From Candidatus Helarchaeota archaeon (lineage in GTDB: Archaea > Asgardarchaeota > Lokiarchaeia > Helarchaeales > HEL-GB-A): a stretch of DNA of 20,697 bases. This document shows positions 6,783 to 14,611 of this stretch, in pieces. Location: NCBI GenBank assembly GCA_013375405.1, contig JABXJU010000066.1, forward strand, positions 1-20,697, read 5' to 3'. The position numbers and the translations under genes were made by a program. The notes beneath the pieces were generated by a model. The model worked only from the letters and a program-made list of their open reading frames with translations, searched no databases and was not told the origin of the DNA. Numbering within the stretch: position 1 is the first letter of the stretch; each line of letters opens with the position of its first letter.

Positions 6783-7708
6783 AGCCAACGAATATAAAGG
6801 CGAATGCCTTCTTCCGTGCTGACTTTTGGCGTCCAGCCGAGTTTTTTGATTTTTTCGGTGGAAAGTAGCATTTTGAATACATCACCAGTCCAACCAGCTT
6901 CGCCACCCGTGAAGGCATATTTCACATTCTTTAAACCAAGTTCATCGGCGATGATATCAGCAATTTCAATAACCGTAGTCCAGCTGTTAGAACCGATATT
7001 AAAGGCGTCTAATCCTTTTTCAACCTTTTTCGCGGCGAAAAAAGACCCGTCAATGCAATCTTCAATATAAAGATATGATTTTACTTGTTTGCCATCTCCA
7101 AGAATTTCAAGTTTTTTGGGATTCTTCTTCAGTTTGTGATAGAAATCGAACATCACTCCGTGAGTGGATCGGGGACCAAAGATATTTGCATATCGTAAGG
7201 TCACTGCATTCATTCCGTATGAAGCGGTATAGGCTGATAAATATACCTCTGTAAAAGCTTTGCTCGCGCCATATGCACTAATTGGACGAAATTGAATATC
7301 TTCAGGCGTCGGAAAGATATCAACCTGTCCATATAGCGTTCCACCAGATGAAGCGAACACAATATTGGGAACATCTAAGCGACGCATATATTCAAGAATA
7401 AGAAAAGTTCCATGCACATTGATATCAAAACTATTCTGGGGATTCAAAACAGAGCTTTTGACATCAGGATCTGCTGCAAAATGAAAGATTGTATCCTTTC
7501 CAGAGCAGGTTTTTTGGAGCATATCTTTATCGCGGATGTCGGCTTTAATAAACTCTATCTTATCCTTCAAATGTTCAATCCTTTTTTCGTCACCAGCGGA
7601 AAGATCATCAATGACTGTCACATTACATTTCTCTTTAACTAACCGTTCCACCACATACGACCCAATGAACCCAGCTCCACCAGTTACTATACAATTTTTA
7701 TACTTCAT
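6767..7708 (-). CDS. NAD-dependent nucleotide-sugar epimerase/dehydratase (GalE-like)
   Basis: A 313-residue extended short-chain dehydrogenase. It has the Rossmann NAD loop TGGAGFIGS (9-17), acidic residues after strand 2 (VIDDLSAG, 32-39) that favour NAD over NADP, FHFAA (75-79), catalytic serines in FASSGG (118-123), and the Y146-x3-K150 catalytic pair (YGASK). RYANIFGPR and the substrate-binding DGKQVKSYLYIEDC are typical of UDP-glucose 4-epimerase and related enzymes. It probably serves cell-surface glycan or N-glycan precursor synthesis. Exact substrate and reaction (epimerase or dehydratase) are open. A TTTTAAAA box about 27 bp upstream suggests a short or absent leader. It is divergent from the dehydrogenase-kinase operon. 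Confidence 0.9.
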   Translation of the reverse strand: MKYKNCIVTGGAGFIGSYVVERLVKEKCNVTVIDDLSAGDEKRIEHLKDKIEFIKADIRDKDMLQKTCSGKDTIFHFAADPDVKSSVLNPQNSFDINVHGTFLILEYMRRLDVPNIVFASSGGTLYGQVDIFPTPEDIQFRPISAYGASKAFTEVYLSAYTASYGMNAVTLRYANIFGPRSTHGVMFDFYHKLKKNPKKLEILGDGKQVKSYLYIEDCIDGSFFAAKKVEKGLDAFNIGSNSWTTVIEIADIIADELGLKNVKYAFTGGEAGWTGDVFKMLLSTEKIKKLGWTPKVSTEEGIRLYIRWLKENF

Positions 7709-7810
7709 GAATAACCAATGAAGTTCAATTCTTTTAAAATAGTAAGTTGATAGAAAAAAAGAAAAAAGAGTAACAAAATATTACTATTCACATTGAATTA
7801 TGGTGTTTGT

Positions 7811-8923
7811 ATGGCAAAAGTCGGGAGAACAACTGTTTTAGACAAAGCTGGTGGAAAATTTTCGATTAGAGAGATGTCATTACCTGATCCGCCGAAACCA
7901 GGAACGTTGTTAATGAAGGTTGAAATGTGTGGTGTATGTGGTACTGATATTCATATGTGGCAAGGGCACGAAGGAATCGTGGTACCTTTCCCTGCACCCC
8001 TCGGTCATGAAATAGTTGGTAAAATTGTTGCCCTTGGAGAAGGCGTTGAAAAAGATAATGTAGGAAAACCTGTCAAAGAGGGAGATCGGATTGTGATTAT
8101 CCCGCTCGTGACTTGCGGCAAATGTTATGCATGCACAGTTCTCCAAGAACCCGCGAAATGTCTGAATGCGCTAGCTTATGGGCATCAAAATATTGAAACA
8201 GGATTTACAGGAGGATACTCAGAATATCTACACATGAATATTCCAAACACAGGGTTCCTTAAAACGGACATCCCACCAGAAGTGGCAGTTTCGCTCGAAC
8301 CTACGTCAATTGCAGTTAGCGGGATGAAGCGAGTTGGAGTTACGGTTGGTGACACTGCAATAGTTCAAGGGGATGGGGCAATTGGACTACTTACATTGAT
8401 GGTAGCGAAAGAAGCAGGCGTTAGTCGGATTTTTATGGTCGGGGCCCAAGAAGACCGGTTAAAATTAGCGGAGGAGTTCGGGGCGGATTTAACAATCAAT
8501 ATCAATGAGACAACTCCAGAAGAACGCATTGAAATGGTAAAAAAACAGACCAAACAAGGATTAGGGGTCGATCTAGTTTGTGAATGTGCTGGGGTTCCCG
8601 TGGCATTTAAAGAAGGATTTAAGTATCTGCGATATGGTGGCCGGTATTGTGAATTAGGGCATTTTACGGATACTGGGAGTATAGAAATTAATCCCTCTAC
8701 GGATATCTGCTCGAAGATGGCAACCGTTGTAGGATCGTGGTCTAGTCTTCCCGATGATTTTATTAGAGCCTTGCAAATATTGGAACTGAAAAAATATCCG
8801 GTTGGAAAAATGATCACCCATCGCTTACCGTTAGAACGATTAGAGGATGCCTTTAAAGCGATGGCAGGAGATAAGATGCTTGATGGTTCGGAAATCATCA
8901 AGGCAGTAATCGCACCTAAATAA
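7811..8923 (+). CDS. Zinc-dependent alcohol/polyol dehydrogenase (MDR family)
   Basis: A medium-chain dehydrogenase that oxidises an alcohol or polyol with NAD(P). Numbered from the ATG at 7811: the catalytic zinc site is C43 (CGVCGTD), H66 (GHE) and E163 (LEP); the structural zinc has four Cys at 102, 105, 108 and 117 (CGKCYAC plus AKC); the cofactor loop GDGAIG is at 187-192. The frame stays open to a TTG at 7793, but the ATG at 7811 has GGTG at proper distance and lies about 30 bp from an AAATATTA box, so I prefer it (371 residues). Sorbitol, xylitol or threonine-type dehydrogenases are close relatives. The kinase gene begins 18 nt after its stop, so the two probably act in sequence. Confidence 0.9.
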   Translation: MAKVGRTTVLDKAGGKFSIREMSLPDPPKPGTLLMKVEMCGVCGTDIHMWQGHEGIVVPFPAPLGHEIVGKIVALGEGVEKDNVGKPVKEGDRIVIIPLVTCGKCYACTVLQEPAKCLNALAYGHQNIETGFTGGYSEYLHMNIPNTGFLKTDIPPEVAVSLEPTSIAVSGMKRVGVTVGDTAIVQGDGAIGLLTLMVAKEAGVSRIFMVGAQEDRLKLAEEFGADLTININETTPEERIEMVKKQTKQGLGVDLVCECAGVPVAFKEGFKYLRYGGRYCELGHFTDTGSIEINPSTDICSKMATVVGSWSSLPDDFIRALQILELKKYPVGKMITHRLPLERLEDAFKAMAGDKMLDGSEIIKAVIAPK

Positions 8924-8941
8924 TTTAGGTGGTAGGATTTA

Positions 8942-10489
8942 ATGGGTCTAGGTTCGAGTTCATTTTTAATGGGAATAGATATTGGGACATCTTCTACTAA
9001 GGCATGTCTTTATTCAGATGAAGGGCAGCTAGTAGCTAGTGCAACACATGAATATACCATCAATTATGTCAAACCTACATGGGCAGAGGAAAATCCCAAT
9101 GACTGGTTGAATGCAACATTTAAATGCATTGATGAGATATTGAAAAAATCCAAAGTTACTGAAATAATTGGTATCAGCGTCAGTGGATTAACTCCAAATT
9201 GTGTGCCAATTGATGAAACCGGTTCATCGATTCGTCCTGCGATCCTTTGGATTGACCGGCGGAGTGAGGCAGAATGTACTTGGTTAAAAAACGAAATTGG
9301 GCTAGAAAAATGCTCTAAAATAAGCGGAAACCAGATAGATCCCTACTTTGGAGGGCCCAAGTTCCTTTGGTTTCGCAGAAACAATCCTAATCTTTTTGCG
9401 AAAACGACTAAAATCCTACTAGGGAGTAATTACATCGTCTTCAAATTGACAGGAAAAACCGTTTCTGATTACTCTGTGGCAGGGTTGTGCGCCCCGTGCT
9501 ATGATTATAAGAAAAAACAATGGTCAGAAGAAATCTGTGAGGTTATGCAGATCCCAATAGATTTACTTCCAGAATTACATAACTCACATGAGGTAATTGG
9601 AGAAATAAGTGAAGAGGCTTCAAAGAAGACAGGATTAAAAAAAGTAACGCCGGTTGTGACAGGTGGCGGTGATTTTGCTTGTTCAACTTTAGGAGTGGGT
9701 GTAATTGAAGAAGGCGAAGCATGTGCAATGTTAGGGACTGCAGGAAATATATTGATGCCCCTTAATTCACCCTTATTCGACATTCGATTACTTAATACGA
9801 GTCACGTTGTACAAGGGAAATACCTAACCTTAGGCAGCATCTATGCAGGGGGCGTATTACAATGGTTCCGGGACACATTGGGCGATTTTGAAAAGAGTGA
9901 AGCGGAAGAAAAAGGGAAGCCAGTTTATCGGATTTTGGATGAGCAAGCCTCTAACCTACCGATCGGTTCTGACGGGCTAATTCTTTTACCATACTTCATG
10001 GGAGAGCGGACTCCGATTTGGGATGTATATGCACGTGGTGTATATTTAGGGATTACACCCTTTCATTCAAAGGCCCATATGTATAGAGCCGCACTCGAAG
10101 GTATTGGGTATGCTTTAAATCATATAATCGAGATTGTAACCTCTCTCGGAATTGCGGTTCGGGAAATTGCAGCGGTGAATGGAGGCGCGAAAAGTAAATT
10201 ATGGAGACAAATCATCAGCGATATTATGGGAATTCCACAAATTTACATTGCTGAAACGGGGGGCGCACCGTTAGGGGATGCCATTCTTGCAGGGATTGGT
10301 TGTGGGATTTTTCAGGATGCCCGAGTGGTGAAAAAGTGGATTCCTGAGGGAGTACGTACTGATCCCATCACCAAAAATCATGTAAAATACCAAAAATACT
10401 ACAACTTGTTTCGGAAAATTTATGAAACATTGAAGGAGTCCTTTTTAGAATTATTTAAGATTGTGAATAGGGGAGAAAAATCCGATTAA
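8942..10489 (+). CDS. FGGY-family carbohydrate kinase (xylulokinase-like)
   Basis: A 515-residue ATP-dependent sugar kinase, the usual length for the family. It shows the N-terminal phosphate-binding GIDIGTSSTK (11-20), ILWIDRRSEAE (101-111), the catalytic-base region GGGDFA with D244, a second ATP-binding glycine segment (MLGTAGN), and the C-terminal FGGY signature NGGAKSKLWRQIISDIMGIP. Xylulokinase is the closest reading; gluconate, ribulose or erythritol kinases cannot be excluded. GGTGG-TAGG precedes the ATG. It follows the dehydrogenase by 18 nt, suggesting polyol to ketose to ketose-phosphate. Its TAA shares two bases with the stop of the convergent membrane gene. A T8 run soon after the stop could terminate it. 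Confidence 0.92.
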   Translation: MGLGSSSFLMGIDIGTSSTKACLYSDEGQLVASATHEYTINYVKPTWAEENPNDWLNATFKCIDEILKKSKVTEIIGISVSGLTPNCVPIDETGSSIRPAILWIDRRSEAECTWLKNEIGLEKCSKISGNQIDPYFGGPKFLWFRRNNPNLFAKTTKILLGSNYIVFKLTGKTVSDYSVAGLCAPCYDYKKKQWSEEICEVMQIPIDLLPELHNSHEVIGEISEEASKKTGLKKVTPVVTGGGDFACSTLGVGVIEEGEACAMLGTAGNILMPLNSPLFDIRLLNTSHVVQGKYLTLGSIYAGGVLQWFRDTLGDFEKSEAEEKGKPVYRILDEQASNLPIGSDGLILLPYFMGERTPIWDVYARGVYLGITPFHSKAHMYRAALEGIGYALNHIIEIVTSLGIAVREIAAVNGGAKSKLWRQIISDIMGIPQIYIAETGGAPLGDAILAGIGCGIFQDARVVKKWIPEGVRTDPITKNHVKYQKYYNLFRKIYETLKESFLELFKIVNRGEKSD

Positions 10490-11220
10490 AGGACTTTTTT
10501 TATTAGTATAACAACAATGATGCCTAAAGTGAGAAACGGTATTAGAATAGACAGTGCCAATCCGAGTGGATTCGTCCAGAAATAGATAATGAACCGATCA
10601 ACGACTATTCCAGAAGTTAGCAGTGGCAACCAAGCATAGAATGCACATTTCCAGTAAGTCCATGTGGGCCCATTCATCCAGATTCCTAATCTTTTTGAAC
10701 GAAAATCACCTAAGGCCGAACCTAAAGAAACTAATACCAATAAGCCTGGAACCAGCCAAATATCAAGATTAGGATTTGAAATGGGCCAAAAACTCCACCC
10801 CCAGTATCGGACTAATTCAGGAAAATAGGAGGAGAGTGCAAGGGCAAAGCCATTTCCGATAAAACTAAAAACCATGTCAATGGGGACGTGTTTAAAATCG
10901 AGTCGCCCGACTTTTTGATAGCCACCATAACAAAACCAGAGCCCTTTTACATGGGCGTATGCTTCAATTATCCAGTCATAAATAGCGATGGTGATGCCTG
11001 CACATAAGGCCCCAATAATATGGGGTATAAGGGTTCCAGCTGCATTAAATGGAAAGGCAAAAATGATTAATGGAATGGCGACAAGAAGAGGGGCGCCAAT
11101 GAGAAGAAGAAGAATACGCCCTCTTGTCGGATTTGTGTTGGGCTTTTGTGGTGGAGGTGCCCCAGGGCCGCCAGCACCTTTAAAGCCTTCATAATCAATA
11201 GCTTGATCCGATTGTGACAT
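10486..11220 (-). CDS. Six-helix membrane protein with a Gly/Pro-rich N-terminus
   Basis: A 244-residue integral membrane protein of unrecognised family. After a cytosolic-looking, disordered N-terminus rich in Gly and Pro (residues 13-34, including GAGGPGAPPP) come about six hydrophobic segments, starting RILLLLIGAPLLVAIPLIIF, then TLIPHIIGALCAGITIAIYD, VFSFIGNGFALALSS, IWLVPGLLVLVSLGSAL, FYAWLPLLTSGIVVDRF and a last one ending IVVILIKKVL. Acidic and aromatic residues within helices (YDWIIEAYAH) could be functional. It is convergent with the kinase (overlapping stops) and divergent from the C11 peptidase, sharing one TATA box. No function is claimed. Confidence 0.75.
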   Translation of the reverse strand: MSQSDQAIDYEGFKGAGGPGAPPPQKPNTNPTRGRILLLLIGAPLLVAIPLIIFAFPFNAAGTLIPHIIGALCAGITIAIYDWIIEAYAHVKGLWFCYGGYQKVGRLDFKHVPIDMVFSFIGNGFALALSSYFPELVRYWGWSFWPISNPNLDIWLVPGLLVLVSLGSALGDFRSKRLGIWMNGPTWTYWKCAFYAWLPLLTSGIVVDRFIIYFWTNPLGLALSILIPFLTLGIIVVILIKKVL

Positions 11221-11241
11221 AAAATGTAATTCTTCTAAATT

Positions 11242-11251
11242 TATTTAAATA
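11242..11251. promoter_or_regulatory. Palindromic TATA box shared by two divergent genes
   Basis: TATTTAAATA is a perfect 10-bp palindrome. Its centre is 26-27 bp from the membrane-protein ATG (11220, minus) and 29-30 bp from the peptidase ATG (11276, plus). With archaeal spacing both transcripts would begin at or next to their start codon. No second TATA-like box is needed, and neither gene has a ribosome site. Confidence 0.6.
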
Positions 11252-11275
11252 CTTCATGGAATATCACAAACTACG

Positions 11276-12352
11276 ATGAAAATGAGCGAAACGAAAATTT
11301 ATGATTGGATCCTTTTGTACTGGATGCCTTATGACAACAATCTTTCGCCTTTCAGGTCTACTATATTAAAAATGCTTGCAAAAGGTGTCCAGAGTGAGAA
11401 CATCTTAGTATTAGTGCAGTCAGATATATTCAAACAAGACCCACTTTCTAGAAGTATTATCACAAAAGATAATGTTGACACACAACAATTAAATGCTACA
11501 AATAGTGCTAGTGAGGAAATTTTTGCAGAATACCTAAATTGGACTAAAGCACAATTTTCTGGAAAAAAATGGGCTATAATTTTCTTGGGGCATGGTGGGA
11601 ATTTAGATGAGATAAGTCCAGATGTACACCCTGTGCCAGATTCTAGCGCAGGAACCCAATGGATGAATATTGAAAAACTGAATAAGGTTATTCTTGACTT
11701 TAACAAAAAAATAGACGGTCAAATAGAGTTAATCTTCCTACAAAACTGTTGTAAGGGAACGATTGAAGCTCATTACACCTTTCGGCATGCTGCTAAATAT
11801 ACATTGTCGTCTCAAACGCCTCTTGGGGCTCCTAATTTTTACTATGAATCACTTCTTCAATTTCTTGGTCAGCACCCAGCAATTAGTGGAAGTGAATTAA
11901 CCGAGAAGATTATGGAATTTGAAGATAGTGGCATGTATAATAGCTATACAGTAACTAATAACGCGGCAGTTTGCAATCTACCTTTAAAAATTAATCCGCT
12001 CATTGAGTCTATCCTGTCATCTAATATTAAAAATATCCAAATTAGTGAATTATCCGGCAAATCTTGGAGTTATCTTTACATGGATGATCGCTTTGCCGAT
12101 GTTATTTCTTTCTTTAAATGGGTTGTTACACAATCAAGCACAGATCACCAAAAACTTGATGTCTTTATCAATTTCTTAACCAAAGAAATGATTCATAAAT
12201 TCCAAGAAAGTCCAAAAACCAAGTATCCTAATCTTACAGGTCTCAGTCTTTGTATTCCCTCAAGTAAAAAACAGCTAGACAAATACAAATATCTCAAAGT
12301 GTTTTCTGATTTGAAACTTGTGGAACTTTTCGACCCAATTTTACGTAATTAG
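11276..12352 (+). CDS. Clostripain-like (C11 family) cysteine peptidase
   Basis: A 358-residue protein with a caspase-like fold (clan CD). The N-terminal strand (YDWILLYWMPYDNNL) resembles the clostripain opening WTVLVYMAADNNL. The catalytic His is H106 in IIFLGHGG. The catalytic Cys is probably C158 in IFLQNCCKGTIEA, followed by YTLSSQTPLGAPNFYY, matching the family pattern of a Cys block and then an S-S/E segment and a substrate loop. Clostripain-type enzymes cut after Arg or Lys. No signal peptide or membrane segment is visible, so it should be cytoplasmic, unlike many secreted bacterial members. The ATG at 11276 (or 11282) fits the TATA spacing. It is divergent from a membrane protein. 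Substrate unknown. Confidence 0.82.
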   Translation: MKMSETKIYDWILLYWMPYDNNLSPFRSTILKMLAKGVQSENILVLVQSDIFKQDPLSRSIITKDNVDTQQLNATNSASEEIFAEYLNWTKAQFSGKKWAIIFLGHGGNLDEISPDVHPVPDSSAGTQWMNIEKLNKVILDFNKKIDGQIELIFLQNCCKGTIEAHYTFRHAAKYTLSSQTPLGAPNFYYESLLQFLGQHPAISGSELTEKIMEFEDSGMYNSYTVTNNAAVCNLPLKINPLIESILSSNIKNIQISELSGKSWSYLYMDDRFADVISFFKWVVTQSSTDHQKLDVFINFLTKEMIHKFQESPKTKYPNLTGLSLCIPSSKKQLDKYKYLKVFSDLKLVELFDPILRN

Positions 12353-12463
12353 CCTTTTAGACATTTAGTATAGCATCTAATGTTCTCTGTTATCCTTTAT
12401 TCCACTTTTTTATAAATAATCTTTGTTATAAATAAACCTTAAGAAATTAAAAATTGCTAAATT

Positions 12464-12478
12464 TATATATTATATAAA
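12464..12478 (+). promoter_or_regulatory. TATA-like region for the membrane protein-redoxin pair
   Basis: An alternating TATATATTATATAAA stretch lies about 50 bp before the TTG start at 12522. It predicts a leader of roughly 25 nt, long enough to include the strong ribosome site at 12507-12514. Confidence 0.4.
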
Positions 12479-12506
12479 AAAGGATAATATAACGTAATTC
12501 GAGTTA

Positions 12507-12514
12507 GGAGGTGA
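12507..12514 (+). promoter_or_regulatory. Strong ribosome binding site fixing a TTG start
   Basis: GGAGGTGA ends 7 nt before TTG at 12522. The GTG codons at 12511 and 12518 are out of frame or close at once, so this site decides for the TTG. Confidence 0.65.
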
Positions 12515-12521
12515 AAGGTGT

Positions 12522-12929
12522 TTGAAAAAATGGAATGTATCCATTATTCTTTTAGAAATAATCTATGGAATTGCTCTTCTTTTACTTAGTATCACTAATA
12601 ATGTCCACAACTTATTCGATTTTAATATTAAAAATCAGACTCTTGGATTGGGAATATTCTTTATAGCTGCTACCTTCATTACATTTTACTACCTTAAGAT
12701 CCATCCTGATATTCAAGCAAAACATCCAAATGCAATGATATATGGACTTCTTTTAGTGATTATTGGTATAGTAGCATTTGTCTGGAATCTTACCAAAGGT
12801 TTATCAGTGGTTTATTTTTCAACAGGTTATTTTCTCATGGGTTCTTTAGTGCTTACGTTTCACACTTTACTGGGACTAATTTTGATAATTGAATCATATC
12901 AAGTAAAATCAAAAACTAATAGTTATTAA
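12522..12929 (+). CDS. Four-helix membrane protein, unknown
   Basis: A 135-residue membrane protein. Four hydrophobic segments are visible: VSIILLEIIYGIALLLLSI (about 6-24), LGIFFIAATFITFYYL (about 43-58), MIYGLLLVIIGIVAFVW (about 72-88) and LMGSLVLTFHTLLGLILIIE (about 105-124). Loops are short and polar with no recognisable motif. The start is TTG, supported by GGAGGTGA 7 nt upstream. A redoxin-like gene follows after 45 nt on the same strand, so the two may be co-transcribed and the redoxin might act near this protein. The family is not recognised. Confidence 0.7.
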   Translation: MKKWNVSIILLEIIYGIALLLLSITNNVHNLFDFNIKNQTLGLGIFFIAATFITFYYLKIHPDIQAKHPNAMIYGLLLVIIGIVAFVWNLTKGLSVVYFSTGYFLMGSLVLTFHTLLGLILIIESYQVKSKTNSY

Positions 12930-12974
12930 TTATAAAAGTAAGTGTTCCATTTATTTTAAAATGCGGTGAGTTAG

Positions 12975-13448
12975 GTGAAGGATAAATTCAACATGGTTGG
13001 GATGAAAATTCCAGAATTTACGCTACCAAATTCAAGGGGAGATAGAGTAAATATTCAAGAATTTATGGGAAAAAAGGTTCTCCTTATTTTATTGAGGGGA
13101 CTCATGGATCCCTTCTGTCAAGCTCATATTGTCCGATTAGCGAAAGAGATCGAAAAATTTGAGCAGTTGAATACTGAGATCTACGCAATTACAGCAGATC
13201 GCTTTGAAAATGCTCGACGGTTAGAGCTCAGATACGCCAAAAGAAAATTTCCCATCTTTTTTGATAGAACTCGGGAAGTCGTAAAATTATTGCATCAAGA
13301 GGTCTGGATTCTCAGATTAGGAAGAATGCCGGCAATTTTAATTTTAGATAAAAAGGGTATTGTCCAATGGGCCTATTATGGGGATTCAATGAGGGATATT
13401 CCTAGCAATAAGACATTATTTGAAGTGATTGAAAAAATCTCAAGTTAA
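12975..13448 (+). CDS. Peroxiredoxin/AhpC-TSA-like thioredoxin-fold protein with an altered active site
   Basis: A 157-residue thioredoxin-fold protein of the AhpC/TSA group: GMKIPEFTLPNSRGDRV (N-terminal strands), KKVLLILLRG, an active-site helix, ITADRFENARRLEL, and MPAILILDKKGIVQWAYYGD with the expected cis-Pro (MP) and final strand. Relatives with RGxWCPFC carry Cys before Pro; here that position is D45 (RGLMDPFC) and only C48, the sole cysteine of the protein, remains. Normal two-Cys peroxidase chemistry is therefore not expected. Start is GTG with GGTGA just upstream; ATG at 12993 is an alternative. It is second after a small membrane gene, and its stop overlaps the convergent DUF362 gene. 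Confidence 0.82.
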   Translation: MKDKFNMVGMKIPEFTLPNSRGDRVNIQEFMGKKVLLILLRGLMDPFCQAHIVRLAKEIEKFEQLNTEIYAITADRFENARRLELRYAKRKFPIFFDRTREVVKLLHQEVWILRLGRMPAILILDKKGIVQWAYYGDSMRDIPSNKTLFEVIEKISS

Positions 13449-14611
13449 AGATCTTCAATTTTACGAGGGGAATACTCAATAGTTCCCAACTGGCTTTTCT
13501 TGGCGGCCGCAATGAGATCCGATGGATTACATTCAAAGCTCTCAGCATAAATTGCAGCCAGTTTGTTTTCAACATGCTCCGTAAGAACTGATCCTGGAAG
13601 GATCGGTGCTTGATTAATCATATCAAGGCTTGCCTTATCAATTGCTAGCGGATCAAATCCCGCAAGTATTCCGAGATCAGGAACAACAGGGGTATCGCTA
13701 TAGGGTACACAATCACAAACGGGAGTTACGTCCAGAATAAAGTTCAGAAATGCAAAATTCTCTTTTCCGACAGTATCAATCACCGCTTTTGCTGCATCTA
13801 CAATCCGAGTGGCAGTATCTTTGCTATTGCACCATGTTAATGGGATGGCTCGTTGCTCTCGGCAAACTTCATAGCAGCCTAGACAGCGAAAATCCTCACA
13901 AATTTCAGGAAGAATGGAATAGCCATCCGTTATTGCGCCAGCCGGGCATATATCGCGGCATTTCCCGCAATTATTGCATTTCGACTCATCGATTCGCGGA
14001 TATTCATCGTAGAAATGAATCATGAATTTGGAGGGCTTCGCAGCACAGCCAACTCCTAAATTCTTTATACTAGCTCCTATGCCGGCGCGTGGGTGGCCCT
14101 TTACATGAGCGAGGGAGAGCACCTTATCAGCTTCAGCAATCATTTTGGCGATATACACTTCTTTTAACTGTTGCCCCTCGACTTGCACGCGAATATGATC
14201 AAACCCCTGAAGCCCATCTGCGGGAATTAAAGGAGCGAGGCAAGTTTCAAAAGTATAGCCGGCGATTTGGGCATATTGGAGCCTTCCGATTCCATAACAC
14301 CGGGTCTTTCCCATACCTAAGCCAGCACTCTCTGTAATAAAAACGTATGCGCCTTTTTCATTAAGCATTTCCACGACTTTACGGATGAATATACTTCGTA
14401 TCGTTCGGGTGGTTGATTCGGTTCCCCAATGCATCTTAACTGCAACATGGTCATCCTTTTCAACAATATTCAAGATGCCACTTTTCTGGATCAGCTTCTC
14501 CATTTTATTGACCAGGCTTAATGCGGGTTGGAAAAACGATACCTTTCCCTTCGCTACCTCTGGATAGGGGATTTCGGCACGCGCATCCACCCAATAAATA
14601 TCACTCATCAT
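13445..14611 (-). CDS. DUF362 protein with two 4Fe-4S cluster motifs
   Basis: A 388-residue DUF362-family protein. The N-terminal part has VAVKMHWG (57-63) and the DUF362 core (FITESAGLGMGKTR; VLSLAHVKGHPRAGIGASIKN). A ferredoxin module follows: C212, C215, C218 and C222 (CNNCGKCRDIC), and C238, C243, C246 and C250 (CEDFRCLGCYEVC). The family is widespread in anaerobes and presumed redox-active, but its substrate is unknown. The start overlaps the 3' end of the Gfo/Idh/MocA gene by about 10 bp, with ATG codons at 14611 and 14608. GGTG precedes both and fits 14608 slightly better. This overlap implies translational coupling. Its stop overlaps the redoxin stop. Confidence 0.9.
   Translation of the reverse strand: MMSDIYWVDARAEIPYPEVAKGKVSFFQPALSLVNKMEKLIQKSGILNIVEKDDHVAVKMHWGTESTTRTIRSIFIRKVVEMLNEKGAYVFITESAGLGMGKTRCYGIGRLQYAQIAGYTFETCLAPLIPADGLQGFDHIRVQVEGQQLKEVYIAKMIAEADKVLSLAHVKGHPRAGIGASIKNLGVGCAAKPSKFMIHFYDEYPRIDESKCNNCGKCRDICPAGAITDGYSILPEICEDFRCLGCYEVCREQRAIPLTWCNSKDTATRIVDAAKAVIDTVGKENFAFLNFILDVTPVCDCVPYSDTPVVPDLGILAGFDPLAIDKASLDMINQAPILPGSVLTEHVENKLAAIYAESFECNPSDLIAAAKKSQLGTIEYSPRKIEDL

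Noticed and set aside
8365..8901. 178-codon minus-strand ORF opposite the dehydrogenase
   Set aside because: Shadow frame; low-complexity Ser/Asn-rich translation, no start signals.
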